Assembly (NCBI GenBank): GCA_030448025.1
Contig: JAUJNQ010000002.1
Coordinates: 57,564-91,451, forward strand
DNA from: Acidimicrobiales bacterium
GTDB lineage: Bacteria > Actinomycetota > Acidimicrobiia > Acidimicrobiales > GCA-2861595
DNA length: 33,888 nucleotides
Direction: 5' to 3'
The notes beneath the pieces are model-generated. The model did not search any database. It saw only the letters and a program-made list of their open reading frames with translations, and had not been told where the DNA came from. Position 1 is the stretch's first letter. The number at the start of each line of letters is the position of its first letter. This document shows positions 9,379-16,869 of this stretch, piece by piece. The position numbers and the translations under genes were made by a program.

Positions 9379-10014
9379 CTACCCGTCCAGGCGGCGGCGT
9401 ACGGCGGGGGGCACGTCGTCCACCTGGCACGAGAGACGGACCCGGTCGCCCACAACCTCCGCGCTGGTTGCACTGCACGCCAGCAGGTTGCTGCGGGGCA
9501 GAGTGACCGTGAGCCGCAGGGAACCGAGCCGCAACACCAGGGCGCCGTCGCTGCCCACGGTGGGACGAGCACTCACGTTCACCGGGCCCACCCTGGACCG
9601 CACCTCGCCACCGCCCACCGTCACCTGCCTCCCCAGCGCCCGGCTGAGCGACGGTGCGTCGAGCTCGGCACTCACCGTGCCCCGCTCGATCGAGTTGACC
9701 GACACCTGGCGGGAGAACAGGGCGTCGCGGTCGACCTTCACGTCCCGGAGCTTCACGTCCACGCTGGTCAGCTGGACCGACTGTGTGGGGACCTGGTCGA
9801 GGTGGAGGTCGACGTCGCCCGCGGAGCCTGCGGTCAACAGGCGGGGGAGGAAGGGGAACGAGTCGATGTCGGCCTCGATCGAACCAGCTTCGGGCACCTC
9901 GGCCCGAGCCCGCGCCTCGATGCGGTTCTCGGCGAGATGTCGGCTCGCCACGTCGGCACCGGTGAGGAACAGCAGGAGAGCAGAGACGCCGAGCGCGGCG
10001 CGAAGGGCGCGCAC
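9379..10014 (-). CDS. DUF2993 (LmeA-like) exported protein
   Basis: The 211-residue product has a short N-terminal membrane/signal segment (RALRAALGVSALLLFLTGAD) followed by the DUF2993 pattern: ENRIEARARAEVPEAGSIEA, IDSFPFLPRLLTAGSAGDVD, VQLTSVDVKLRDVKV. It ends with repeated beta strands (VTLPRSNLLACSATSAEVV). In mycobacteria the family member LmeA is a periplasmic phospholipid-binding protein needed for lipomannan maturation; a comparable envelope lipid role here is inference. The start is GTG 10014. It lies 12 bases downstream of the NIL gene on the same strand. Confidence 0.8.
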   Translation of the reverse strand: MRALRAALGVSALLLFLTGADVASRHLAENRIEARARAEVPEAGSIEADIDSFPFLPRLLTAGSAGDVDLHLDQVPTQSVQLTSVDVKLRDVKVDRDALFSRQVSVNSIERGTVSAELDAPSLSRALGRQVTVGGGEVRSRVGPVNVSARPTVGSDGALVLRLGSLRLTVTLPRSNLLACSATSAEVVGDRVRLSCQVDDVPPAVRRRLDG

Positions 10015-10026
10015 GCGGTGCGGTGG

Positions 10027-10266
10027 TCAGCCCTCGACCACGTCACCCAGACGGTCCACCTGGACGCCGAGGTCTCCTAGCCACTCGATGGCCCGCTCCA
10101 CGGCCTCGTCGTTGCCGCCGAGCTCGCAGATCATCCACCCCACGGTCTCCTCCACGTTGGCCCGGCGGATGTTGGGCATGATGTTGAACTCTCGCACCAT
10201 GCGCGCGATCACGGGCTGCTTGATGAGGTGCTCGGGGAACGTGAGCTTCACCCGCACGTTGGTCAC
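10027..10266 (-). CDS. Stand-alone NIL-domain protein, 79 aa
   Basis: The protein is a single ferredoxin-like NIL domain: VRVKLTFPEHLIKQPVIARM, then EFNIMPNIRRANVEET, then GWMICELGGNDEAVERAIEW and LGDLGVQV. NIL domains occur at the C-terminus of methionine importer ATPases and in small proteins tied to sulfur metabolism in archaea and bacteria, where they are thought to bind a sulfur amino acid or assist sulfur transfer. Its start overlaps the larE stop by 4 bases, so the pair is coupled, which fits a sulfur-handling function. Confidence 0.85.
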   Translation of the reverse strand: MTNVRVKLTFPEHLIKQPVIARMVREFNIMPNIRRANVEETVGWMICELGGNDEAVERAIEWLGDLGVQVDRLGDVVEG

Positions 10267-11132
10267 GCCGTCACCGGGGCCGGCTCGGCGAGGGCCTGGT
10301 TGAGGTTGCCGGACCGGAAGCCCTCGAGGTCGAGGGTCACGTACGTGTAGCCCGCCCGGCGGACGGCGTTCACAACGGCCTCACGCTCCTCGAAGGCTCT
10401 GGCCAGCTCGTCGCGGTGCACCTCGAGGCGGGCGAGGGGCCCGTAGTGGCGTACCCGCAGCTGGCGGAACCCCATACTGCGCAGCCCCGACTCGGCTAGT
10501 GCCACCGACTCCAGCACTCCGAGCGTGACTGGTGTGCCGTAAGGGATCCTCGATGCCAGGCAGGCGGCTGCGGGCTTGTCCCACGTGCGTAGGCCCAGCC
10601 GCGAGGACCACGCCCGCACGTCGGCCTTGGTGAAGCCCGCCTCCACCAGAGGGAAGGCGGCTCCCCGCTCGGCGGCAGCCTGCTGGCCGGGCCGGTGATC
10701 GCCGAGGTCGTCCACGTTCACGCCGAGGATCACCGTGGCGTCCTCTCGCTCCGCCAGCGGGACCAGCGCGTCCATCAGCTCAGCCTTGCACCAGTAGCAG
10801 CGTTGGCCGTCGTTGGCCGAGTAAGCAGGGTTGGCCAGCTCGTGGGTGACCACCGGCGTCCAGCGCAGGCCCCACTCACGGGCCAGGGCCCGGCAGTCGG
10901 ACTCCTCCTCAGGCGCCAAGGACGCCGACACGGCGGTGACGGCGTGGGCGGCCTGACCCAGCGTGTCGTGCGCCACCCAGGCCAGGAAGGCGGAATCCGC
11001 CCCACCGCTGAAAGCAACCACCACGGGGGCGAGGTCGAGGAGGCGTTCGCGCAGGGGGCCGAGCTGTCGGGAGCTGGACGCCAAGGAGGCCTCCGCCGGG
11101 CCCGCCAGTGGGCGGCCATGGCGCCGTTCCAT
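10263..11132 (-). CDS. larE: ATP-dependent sulfur transferase LarE-like protein
   Basis: LarE activates its substrate with ATP and donates sulfur; in Lactobacillus it builds the nickel-pincer cofactor of lactate racemase. The sequence has a PP-loop VAFSGGADSAFLAW (SGGADS at residues 42-47), the RCYWCK motif (Cys112, Cys115) and DKPAAACLASRIPYG, with Cys191 aligned to the sulfur-donating cysteine of characterised LarE. The start ATG 11132 (289 aa) was preferred to ATG 11318, because it has AGGATGGG upstream, gives family length, and the longer start would cross the divergent promoter region. No larA, larB or larC is visible, so the sulfur acceptor is uncertain; the coupled NIL gene is the best hint. 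Confidence 0.88.
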   Translation of the reverse strand: MERRHGRPLAGPAEASLASSSRQLGPLRERLLDLAPVVVAFSGGADSAFLAWVAHDTLGQAAHAVTAVSASLAPEEESDCRALAREWGLRWTPVVTHELANPAYSANDGQRCYWCKAELMDALVPLAEREDATVILGVNVDDLGDHRPGQQAAAERGAAFPLVEAGFTKADVRAWSSRLGLRTWDKPAAACLASRIPYGTPVTLGVLESVALAESGLRSMGFRQLRVRHYGPLARLEVHRDELARAFEEREAVVNAVRRAGYTYVTLDLEGFRSGNLNQALAEPAPVTA

Positions 11133-11251
11133 GGTCCCATCCTGCCACGGCGCCCGTCCGCCAAGCTCGCCGGCGGCCCGCTCGAAGCTCGGGCATATGC
11201 TCCGGCAGGTGAACAGGAGCGGCTGACGCTTCATGCGCATCATCCCGGTGA

Positions 11252-12574
11252 ATGCCAGCGGGCGTGACCGGCGTGCTCGTCGCTGTGGTCCTCCTCGCCG
11301 CGTCGTGCGGTGGTGCAAGCGAGCGCGGCCTCAAGGGCAAGCGGGAGGTTGCCATCGCTTTCGTGGGCGCCAAGACCGGCGGCAGCGCCTCCTACGGGAT
11401 CAACTTCCGGGACGGGGTCCGCCTGGCCATCGAGGAGGAGAACGAGAGGGGGAACGGCGATCTCACCATCAGGCTCCGGGAGTTCGACACCGCCGGTGAC
11501 GTGAACCAGGCGCGCTCGGTCACCAACCAGTTCATCAGCGATCCGAGCGTGGTGGGCATCGTCGGACCGGTCGTCACAGGAGAGACCAACCGCCTGGTCC
11601 CCGACTTCCAGCGGGCCGGGCTGGTGATGATCGGTGCGTCGGCCGTGGACCGGGACCTTCCCTCGGCGCCCGCCAGCCGCACCGTGTTCCACCGCGTCGT
11701 CGGCGACGACGACCTCCAGTCGAGCGGCATCGCCGAGTACCTGTCCTCGGCGGAGCGGGCCACGGCCGTGGCCTACGTGCACGACGGCTCGGACTACGGC
11801 AGGCAACTCGCCGTGAACACGGAGAGGAAGGCTTCGGCCAAAGGGGTGCGCTCGGCGGCCATGGAGGCCATCGATCCCAAGTCCGGGGACTTCTCGGCCG
11901 CCATCGCCAAGATCAGAGCCTCGGGGGCGGGTGCGGTGTTCTTCGGCGGGCTGTTCACCGAGGCGGCACTGCTCAAGCGAAGGCTCGTGGAGCAAGGAGC
12001 GAACGTGAGGTTCATCAGCGGCGAGGGGGCACTGGACAAGGGCTTCGTGGACGCTGCCTCCTCGGTCAACGCCGAGGGGGCGCGGCTCACGTGCGCCTGC
12101 AACTTTCCGCTGGAGACCTCCACTGGCGCGCTCAGGGACTTCTTCAACGACTACAAGCAGAAGGTGGGGAAGGACCCGGGGCTGTACTCGGCGGAGGGGT
12201 ACGACGCGGCCAAGATCCTGATCAGGGGCATCAAGGCCGGCAACGAGAATCGGGAGACGCTGCTCCGCTTCGTGGAGGAGCAGCTGGGCAGGTACGAGGG
12301 CATCTCGAAGAGCATCGAGTTCGAGCCCGACGGGAACCTCAAGGCCAGGACCTTCACGATCTACGAGGTGAGAAGCGGGAGGATCACCACCCTCCAGACC
12401 CTGACGCTCGGGCCCAGCACCGGCACCACGAGCACGACTCGTGCGGGCTCGACAACGTCCACCTCCCGACGCCCCCCAACCACGAGAAGACCAACGACGA
12501 CCATCACCACCGTGCCCACCACGAGCTTCACGGTGCCCACCAGTACCCCGATGACCACCACTACGGCACCCTGA
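11252..12574 (+). CDS. Branched-chain-amino-acid-type ABC transporter substrate-binding lipoprotein
   Basis: The 440-residue product begins with a lipoprotein signal (MPAGVTGVLVAVVLLAASCG, Cys19). It then has the type-1 periplasmic binding fold of LivK-like proteins: VAIAFVGAKTGGSASYGINF, DGVRLAIEEEN, VGIVGPVVTGETNRLVPDFQ, VFHRVVGDDDLQSSGIAEYL, AYVHDGSDYGRQLA, GAVFFGGLFTEAALLKRRL, YSAEGYDAAKILIRGI. A Ser/Thr/Pro-rich tail from about residue 385 to the end (for example TTSTTRAGSTTSTSRRPPTT) is unlike ordinary binding proteins and may span or bind the cell wall. No permease or ATPase genes are adjacent, so it either works with a distant transporter or is a sensor. GTG 11264 is an alternative start. 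Confidence 0.88.
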   Translation: MPAGVTGVLVAVVLLAASCGGASERGLKGKREVAIAFVGAKTGGSASYGINFRDGVRLAIEEENERGNGDLTIRLREFDTAGDVNQARSVTNQFISDPSVVGIVGPVVTGETNRLVPDFQRAGLVMIGASAVDRDLPSAPASRTVFHRVVGDDDLQSSGIAEYLSSAERATAVAYVHDGSDYGRQLAVNTERKASAKGVRSAAMEAIDPKSGDFSAAIAKIRASGAGAVFFGGLFTEAALLKRRLVEQGANVRFISGEGALDKGFVDAASSVNAEGARLTCACNFPLETSTGALRDFFNDYKQKVGKDPGLYSAEGYDAAKILIRGIKAGNENRETLLRFVEEQLGRYEGISKSIEFEPDGNLKARTFTIYEVRSGRITTLQTLTLGPSTGTTSTTRAGSTTSTSRRPPTTRRPTTTITTVPTTSFTVPTSTPMTTTTAP

Positions 12575-12709
12575 GCGGGTGGGAGGTCAGTGACGGCTAC
12601 TGTCCCTGCCCTGATGCAGGGCCTACGCATGGCGCCCGAGGTCAAACGGGGTCAAGCTTGGTGGCCGAGCCGCGGGCCTCGACGAGAGGCGGGAACCGGG
12701 CCGCCGCCC

Positions 12710-13122
12710 GTGAGGGTGTGGTGGTTGGCCGCCTCCGCTCTCCTGCTCCTGGTGGGATGCTCGACCGGTGAGTCCAACCAGTCCGGCCGTCAACGACCAT
12801 CCTCGGCGAGAACATGGAGAAACGAGTCGAGCCCTTTGCCGAGGCGACAGGAGCCCGTACCCCTCCCGACGGCTCCGGTCCAAGCAGCGCCGAGTGGGAC
12901 GCTATGAGCGCGAAGGAGAAGTACCGCCTGAACGATGGAATGCTGCGGGCGCGCATCCGAGAGGGTGACGATTTCGCTACATCGGCTTGGACAACCGACC
13001 GGATTCAGTGCGGACCGAGTTCGATCTCTCGCGTTCTGAGCTCCCTCCGGCTCGACGAACGCGGAGTCTCCTACGAGACCGTCTCCCAGGATGAGGTGCT
13101 AAAGACCATTGGGAGACGTTGA
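12710..13122 (+). pseudogene. Lipoprotein leader joined to a polymorphic-toxin-like C-terminal domain, frameshifted
   Basis: GTG 12710 opens MRVWWLAASALLLLVGCSTG, a clear lipoprotein signal with Cys17. Between about 12770 and 12800 the sense shifts to the frame of TILGENMEKRVEPFAEATGA, a motif I associate with the start of C-terminal domains in RHS/polymorphic toxins. The domain continues AEWDAMSAKEKYRLNDGML, shifts near 12972 to FRYIGLDNRPDSVRTEFDLS, and shifts back near 13044 (an extra C in CTCCCTCC) to LRLDERGVSYETVSQDEVLK, stopping at 13122. Corrected, the product would be about 137 aa. The stop overlaps the next ATG as TGATG, as in toxin-immunity pairs. The toxin label is inference; no catalytic residues are recognised. 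Confidence 0.5.
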
Positions 13123-13334
13123 TGGTCACCTCCGCTCGACTGTCGTTCTTTCCCGACGTCACTGAAGAGGTCGCCGGCCCGCACATGGCTCGGTATGGCT
13201 TCGCGCCCATCTCCAAGGCTGCGAGTGAGGTGACCTTCGCTCGGGACGATCAGCGTGTCTCCTTCGCCTACTACGCCGAGGACGTGCCTTCGCCCGGGAT
13301 AGCAATCGACATCGGGGCGCAACCGGGCCTATGA
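13122..13334 (+). CDS. Immunity-like small protein, possibly 3'-truncated
   Basis: ATG 13122 overlaps the stop of the toxin-like frame. The 70-residue product reads VTSARLSFFPDVTEEVAGPH, then ARYGFAPISKAASEVTFARD, then QRVSFAYYAEDVPSPGIAID. The alternating strand pattern resembles small immunity or SMI1-like acidic proteins, but I cannot assign a family. It ends abruptly at DIGAQPGL, exactly where an RHS core fragment begins in another frame (13315), so the natural C-terminus has probably been lost by recombination. Base composition is less G/C-biased at third positions than in neighbours, which suggests transferred DNA. Confidence 0.45.
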   Translation: MVTSARLSFFPDVTEEVAGPHMARYGFAPISKAASEVTFARDDQRVSFAYYAEDVPSPGIAIDIGAQPGL

Positions 13335-13413
13335 CCCTTCCACGCGGGCCTTCCTCTCCCCCGACCCTCTCCCGCATGTGGCCGCAGCTCCGTGGGCGGC
13401 CAGCGATTGCATC
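13315..13413 (+). pseudogene. Fragment of an RHS core (C-terminal hallmark motif)
   Basis: In the frame starting at 13315 the translation is GRNRAYDPSTRAFLSPDPLP followed by HVAAAPWAAS. This matches the conserved end of RHS cores, typically R-x-YDP-x-x-GRFLSxDPL followed by a WAANPYxYA stretch. After 13413 the sense is lost (DCIPTPCGSPL). Upstream of 13315 the frame has no RHS sequence. The fragment overlaps the end of the immunity-like ORF, so the junction between them is a recombination scar. At 13606-13650 a second possible scrap, TTSFDYDGAGRPH, resembles a YD repeat. Confidence 0.5.
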
Positions 13414-13571
13414 CCCACACCTTGCGGTTCACCCCTGCGGGCCTCACCGACGACCAAGCCGGCCAGCTGGTGGGGGCGGAGGTCGCGGAGGCAACGCGAC
13501 GTTCAGTTCGGGACGCGGGTGGGCGCTTGAATGGAGCGCTCATCGACCGACCAGACCACCTACTCCCGTGA
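13392..13571 (+). CDS. Possible 59-aa ORF inside the RHS debris
   Basis: GTG 13392 opens a 59-codon frame with sensible composition: LRFTPAGLTDDQAGQLVGAE, VAEATRRSVRDAGGRLNGAL, IDRPDHLLP. It has helix-like periodicity but no start signal that I trust and no recognisable family. It may be a piece of a larger protein lost on both sides, like its neighbours. I list it because it is the only frame here that reads as protein between 13415 and 13571. Confidence 0.25.
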   Translation: MGGQRLHPHTLRFTPAGLTDDQAGQLVGAEVAEATRRSVRDAGGRLNGALIDRPDHLLP

Positions 13572-13728
13572 CGCCGCCGTACAGCTCAGCGAGCGTCAGG
13601 CTCCACAAGGAACAACCAGCTTCGACTACGACGGCGCCGGGCGCCCGCACCAAGAGGTTGCCCGTCGGCTAGTACGTGAGCGGGATCTGTTGACAAGCCG
13701 AACGGGTCCTTCAGGTTGGACGCGGTTG

Positions 13729-14442
13729 TCAGGCGAGTCCAGCGGAGCGAAGCACATCCTCCAGGTCGGCGACCATGCCGGTGAAGAAGGGACCGAACTC
13801 GGCGTACCGGGCCGAGGCCTCGTCGAAGCGCAGGGTGTACACCACGTCCTTCAGGTCGTCGGGCCCGACGCCGAAGAGGGTGACGCCCCACTCGTAGTCG
13901 TCGAGGCCGGTGGAGCCGGTGACGAGCTGAAGCACCCGGCCGCGGAAAGCCCGGCCCGACTTGCCGTGGCCGTACATGAGACGCTCCCGCTCCTCGTAGG
14001 CCAGCTCGTACCAGTTCTGCCCCGGGTCCCGTCGTTTGGACATGGGATAGAAGCAGACGGCGCGCATGCCCTCAGGGGGAAGCTGCGGGTGCAGGCGCGG
14101 GTTCAACATCTCGGCGGGCATGCCCTTGGCGTACTCCGACACCTCGGTGAGGGACACGTAGGAGCTCACCACTTCCAACCCCGCGACCTGGACGCCGGTC
14201 TGCAGGGACCGGAGGCGCCACAGGTCGGGGCCCAGGGCCAGCAGGCCGAGGTCGGCCTTGTGGCCGAGGATCGAGAAGGCGATCACCTGGTGATCCTCAC
14301 CCTCTGCCGTTCCGCCCTCTGCTGTCGAGCTCCGGGCCGCCTTGACGGCGGCGATCACCGCCTCCGCGTCGGCACCCGGACGGGCCCTGCAGAAGAGATG
14401 GAGCACACCCCATCCGGTGCCGGGAGAGAGAGCTTGGGGCAT
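13729..14442 (-). CDS. hemQ: Coproheme decarboxylase HemQ (chlorite dismutase family)
   Basis: HemQ converts iron-coproporphyrin III to heme b, the last step of the coproporphyrin-dependent heme pathway of Gram-positive bacteria. The sequence shows GWGVLHLFCRARPGADAEAV, FSILGHKADLGLLALGPDLW, AVCFYPMSKRRDPGQNWYEL (Tyr132, Lys136) and ERLMYGHGKSGRAF with the proximal heme ligand candidate His159, then GLDDYEWGVTLFGVGPDDLK. Length (237 aa) fits the family. ATG 14442 follows the FtsH-like stop by 5 bases with a short GGA upstream. A longer frame to 14514 would overlap the protease gene and is not needed. No other heme genes are nearby. Confidence 0.95.
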   Translation of the reverse strand: MPQALSPGTGWGVLHLFCRARPGADAEAVIAAVKAARSSTAEGGTAEGEDHQVIAFSILGHKADLGLLALGPDLWRLRSLQTGVQVAGLEVVSSYVSLTEVSEYAKGMPAEMLNPRLHPQLPPEGMRAVCFYPMSKRRDPGQNWYELAYEERERLMYGHGKSGRAFRGRVLQLVTGSTGLDDYEWGVTLFGVGPDDLKDVVYTLRFDEASARYAEFGPFFTGMVADLEDVLRSAGLA

Positions 14443-14447
14443 GATTC

Positions 14448-16868
14448 CTAGTCTTCCGCCTTCGGTTTCTCGATGACCGGCTCGAGCTGCAGCGCCTGTC
14501 CGTCCGTGGCCCACACCGGAAGGGGGAGCTCGACCTTCGAGTGACCCTCGTGGGCGGCGACGGCCCGCTCGTGGTACTCCTCGGCAAGGGCTATGAACTC
14601 CGGCTGATGGTAGGGCCGACCGTCGATCAGCGGTCCGCGCTCGCCTTCGATGATGGCCACCACGTCCTCACCGCTCACCGTCCGGTGCGTCTCGAGGGCA
14701 TGGGTCACGGCCAGCACCTCGAAGCGGTTGTCTTCGAGCAACCCCCATGTTCGGTCGTAGAGCTGGGCCAGGTTGGCCTCCACGCGCCGGCCGAAGTCGG
14801 TGTCCATGACGCTGCGGTCCGCCCCGTCCTCGACGGCCATCTGCGAGCCCGTGATCCCGGCCAGGGTGATCGCCCGCGAGGCGAGTGTGGAGCCCATCCC
14901 GGCGAAGCCCTCCATGCGCATGGCGAGGAAGGTGGCGCCCCGCAGGTCGCCGCCCACACCCTCGGAGTTGTCCCCCCCGAAGAACAGGCGCTCGCCCGCC
15001 AGCGAGGCGAGGAACACCATGACGTCGGTCTCCCGCTCCGACTTCCACCCCACGAACTGGTCCTCGGGTGGTATGGAGGACACGAAGCCGCCCACGTCGC
15101 CCCGGCGCTCGATGGTGGCCATGTCGATGACCATGTGCTTTCGCAACCGATGCGCCACCACCGCGTGGCACGCCTCGTGGAGGGCGACGGCGTGGCGCTC
15201 GCGCTCGATGTACTCGAACTCGTCGGGCAGGCCGTGCTCCTTCAACTGCTTGGCCTTCAAGATGTCGGCCCAGGTGATGGCTTCCCGCCCGGCCCGAATG
15301 GCGACCACCAGCGCCTCGTTGACGGTGTCCTTGATGGTGGCGCCTGTGGCATAGGGCGTCATGACGGCCAGCTTGTCGATCTGGTCGTCGTTCAGCTCGT
15401 GGCTCACCTTGTCCAGGTAGCCGACGTAGGTGCGCTTGCGACCCTCCTTGGACGGGTAGCCGACCTTGTAGATGCGGTCGATGCGGCCCGGGCGCAGCAG
15501 GGCCTCGTCGAGGGCCTGGGGCATGTTGGTGGCCATCATCACGAGGATCCGGTACTTGGGCGGGGGCTTGGGCCGCATGCCGAGGACCCGCCGCAGCACC
15601 CGGTTGGTGAAGCCTCGGGGCTTCTTGAGGCCGGACAGCTCAGCCAGAAGGGCCTGGAGGGTGCCCATTCCCCCACCACCCATGCCCGCGCCCATGATGA
15701 AGCGAGCCACCAATGGCGGTCGGCCGCCCTGGGTGCTGCTCGGCTGCTCGGCCCGCAACACGGAGCTGGCCGCCGGTGGCGAGGCATACCCGAGGCCGTT
15801 GCAGGCGGTGAGCGCCTCCCAGGAATCGGGAGCGCCAACCAGAGGGGCATGGGCTCCCCCGTTCCACCCACCGCCGGCCAGCGCCCCCCGGCTGCCCAGA
15901 GAGTCGGCCTCGTCGAAGAAGACGATGACCCCGCCGTAGCGCACGGCGAGCTTCCGGAGCTTCCTGAAGAGGGACTTGACCTTGAGGATGCCGACTCCCA
16001 TGAACATGTTGGTGAACGCTCCGGGGTCGACGAAGACGTAGGGCTTGCCCGTCTCGCCGGCGACGGCCTCGGCCATGAGCGTCTTGCCCGTTCCCGGCGG
16101 TCCCCAGAGCAGGAGCCCGCCCGGCACGTACCCTCCCTTCTCCTCGATCGACTCGGGGTTCTCCAGGAAGACGATGTTCTCCTTCACCCGTTCCACCACG
16201 GCGTCCTGGCCCCACACGTCCCTGAAGCGGGTCTTGATGTCGTCGGGGAAGTAGACGTCGACGCCGCCCTTGGAGAGGAACCAGAAGATGGCGACGAACT
16301 GGAGGACCACGGCCGCCATCAGGAAGAGGACTTGGAGCAACAGAGGCAGGGCCTGCCACACGGCGCTGGGCAGCCGGAACAGGCCCTGCAGCGGGGAGAC
16401 GCCGTAGACCCGGCCCATCAGGACCGCCAGGAGGGACACAAGCAGAACGCCCTTGACGGCACGGGCCAGCCGGAAGCGGTTCCAGTCGTTCAGACGGCCG
16501 GTGCGGCGCTCGATCCCCCCGAACACCGTCTGGGACCAGAACTGGTGGTAGCCGGCCAAGCGCTCGCTGACGACGTAGTGCAACTGGCGCACGCCCTCCA
16601 GGACCAGGAGCACGAGCAGCCATCCCGACGAACGCGAGTGGATGCGCACCGCGTCGGGGAAGGACAGGTTGGGGTCGTCGGCCATGGCGGCCCACACCAC
16701 GACCAGCCACGCTCCGGACAGCAGGATCAGGAACTTCGTCCGGTCCCAGAATGCCAGGGGCTTGCGAGTCACCCCCTCTTCACGCCGGGCCGGATCACTC
16801 TCTGGCGGCGGGGTCGGCCCGCTGTCGTGGTCGGGCCAGGCCAACGACTCAACTCGATGTGCTCCCAT
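14448..16868 (-). CDS. FtsH-like membrane AAA+ zinc metalloprotease with enlarged AAA domain
   Basis: The 806-residue product has hydrophobic segments near 45-63, 82-91, 138-153 and 172-198. The AAA module follows: Walker A GPPGTGKT (256-263), Walker B VIVFFDE (314-320), sensor ATNMP (446-450) and RPGRIDR (459-465). The M41-type protease domain has zinc motif HEACH (564-568), where canonical FtsH has HEAGH, and a likely third ligand Asp641 in GVGGDLRGATFLAM. About 75 residues rich in Gly, Ala and Pro (about 326-402) are inserted between Walker B and the sensor; ordinary FtsH lacks this. The N-terminal membrane part is also longer than in FtsH. It is transcribed with an upstream lipoprotein and hemQ, so it may degrade or sort membrane proteins, perhaps linked to heme; that link is inference. 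Confidence 0.88.
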   Translation of the reverse strand: MGAHRVESLAWPDHDSGPTPPPESDPARREEGVTRKPLAFWDRTKFLILLSGAWLVVVWAAMADDPNLSFPDAVRIHSRSSGWLLVLLVLEGVRQLHYVVSERLAGYHQFWSQTVFGGIERRTGRLNDWNRFRLARAVKGVLLVSLLAVLMGRVYGVSPLQGLFRLPSAVWQALPLLLQVLFLMAAVVLQFVAIFWFLSKGGVDVYFPDDIKTRFRDVWGQDAVVERVKENIVFLENPESIEEKGGYVPGGLLLWGPPGTGKTLMAEAVAGETGKPYVFVDPGAFTNMFMGVGILKVKSLFRKLRKLAVRYGGVIVFFDEADSLGSRGALAGGGWNGGAHAPLVGAPDSWEALTACNGLGYASPPAASSVLRAEQPSSTQGGRPPLVARFIMGAGMGGGGMGTLQALLAELSGLKKPRGFTNRVLRRVLGMRPKPPPKYRILVMMATNMPQALDEALLRPGRIDRIYKVGYPSKEGRKRTYVGYLDKVSHELNDDQIDKLAVMTPYATGATIKDTVNEALVVAIRAGREAITWADILKAKQLKEHGLPDEFEYIERERHAVALHEACHAVVAHRLRKHMVIDMATIERRGDVGGFVSSIPPEDQFVGWKSERETDVMVFLASLAGERLFFGGDNSEGVGGDLRGATFLAMRMEGFAGMGSTLASRAITLAGITGSQMAVEDGADRSVMDTDFGRRVEANLAQLYDRTWGLLEDNRFEVLAVTHALETHRTVSGEDVVAIIEGERGPLIDGRPYHQPEFIALAEEYHERAVAAHEGHSKVELPLPVWATDGQALQLEPVIEKPKAED

Positions 16869-16869
16869 G

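Noticed and set aside
11133-11318. Longer N-terminus of LarE from ATG 11318
   Set aside because: It would overlap the start of the divergent lipoprotein gene, and the extra 62 residues (MHHRTTRRGGPQRRARR) look like non-coding translation. ATG 11132 has a ribosome site and gives family length.
12611-12625. GCCCTG-ATG-CAGGGC hairpin as a terminator for the binding lipoprotein
   Set aside because: The stem is only 6 bases with a 3-base loop and no T-tract. It is too weak to call in GC-rich DNA.
12590-12709. N-terminal extension of the lipoprotein leader from 12590
   Set aside because: The translated sequence before GTG 12710 places about 40 residues ahead of a clear lipoprotein signal, which would prevent export.
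13531-14451. 306-codon plus-strand frame across hemQ
   Set aside because: Beyond 13690 it is antisense to hemQ. Only the YD-repeat-like segment near 13606-13650 has any possible meaning.
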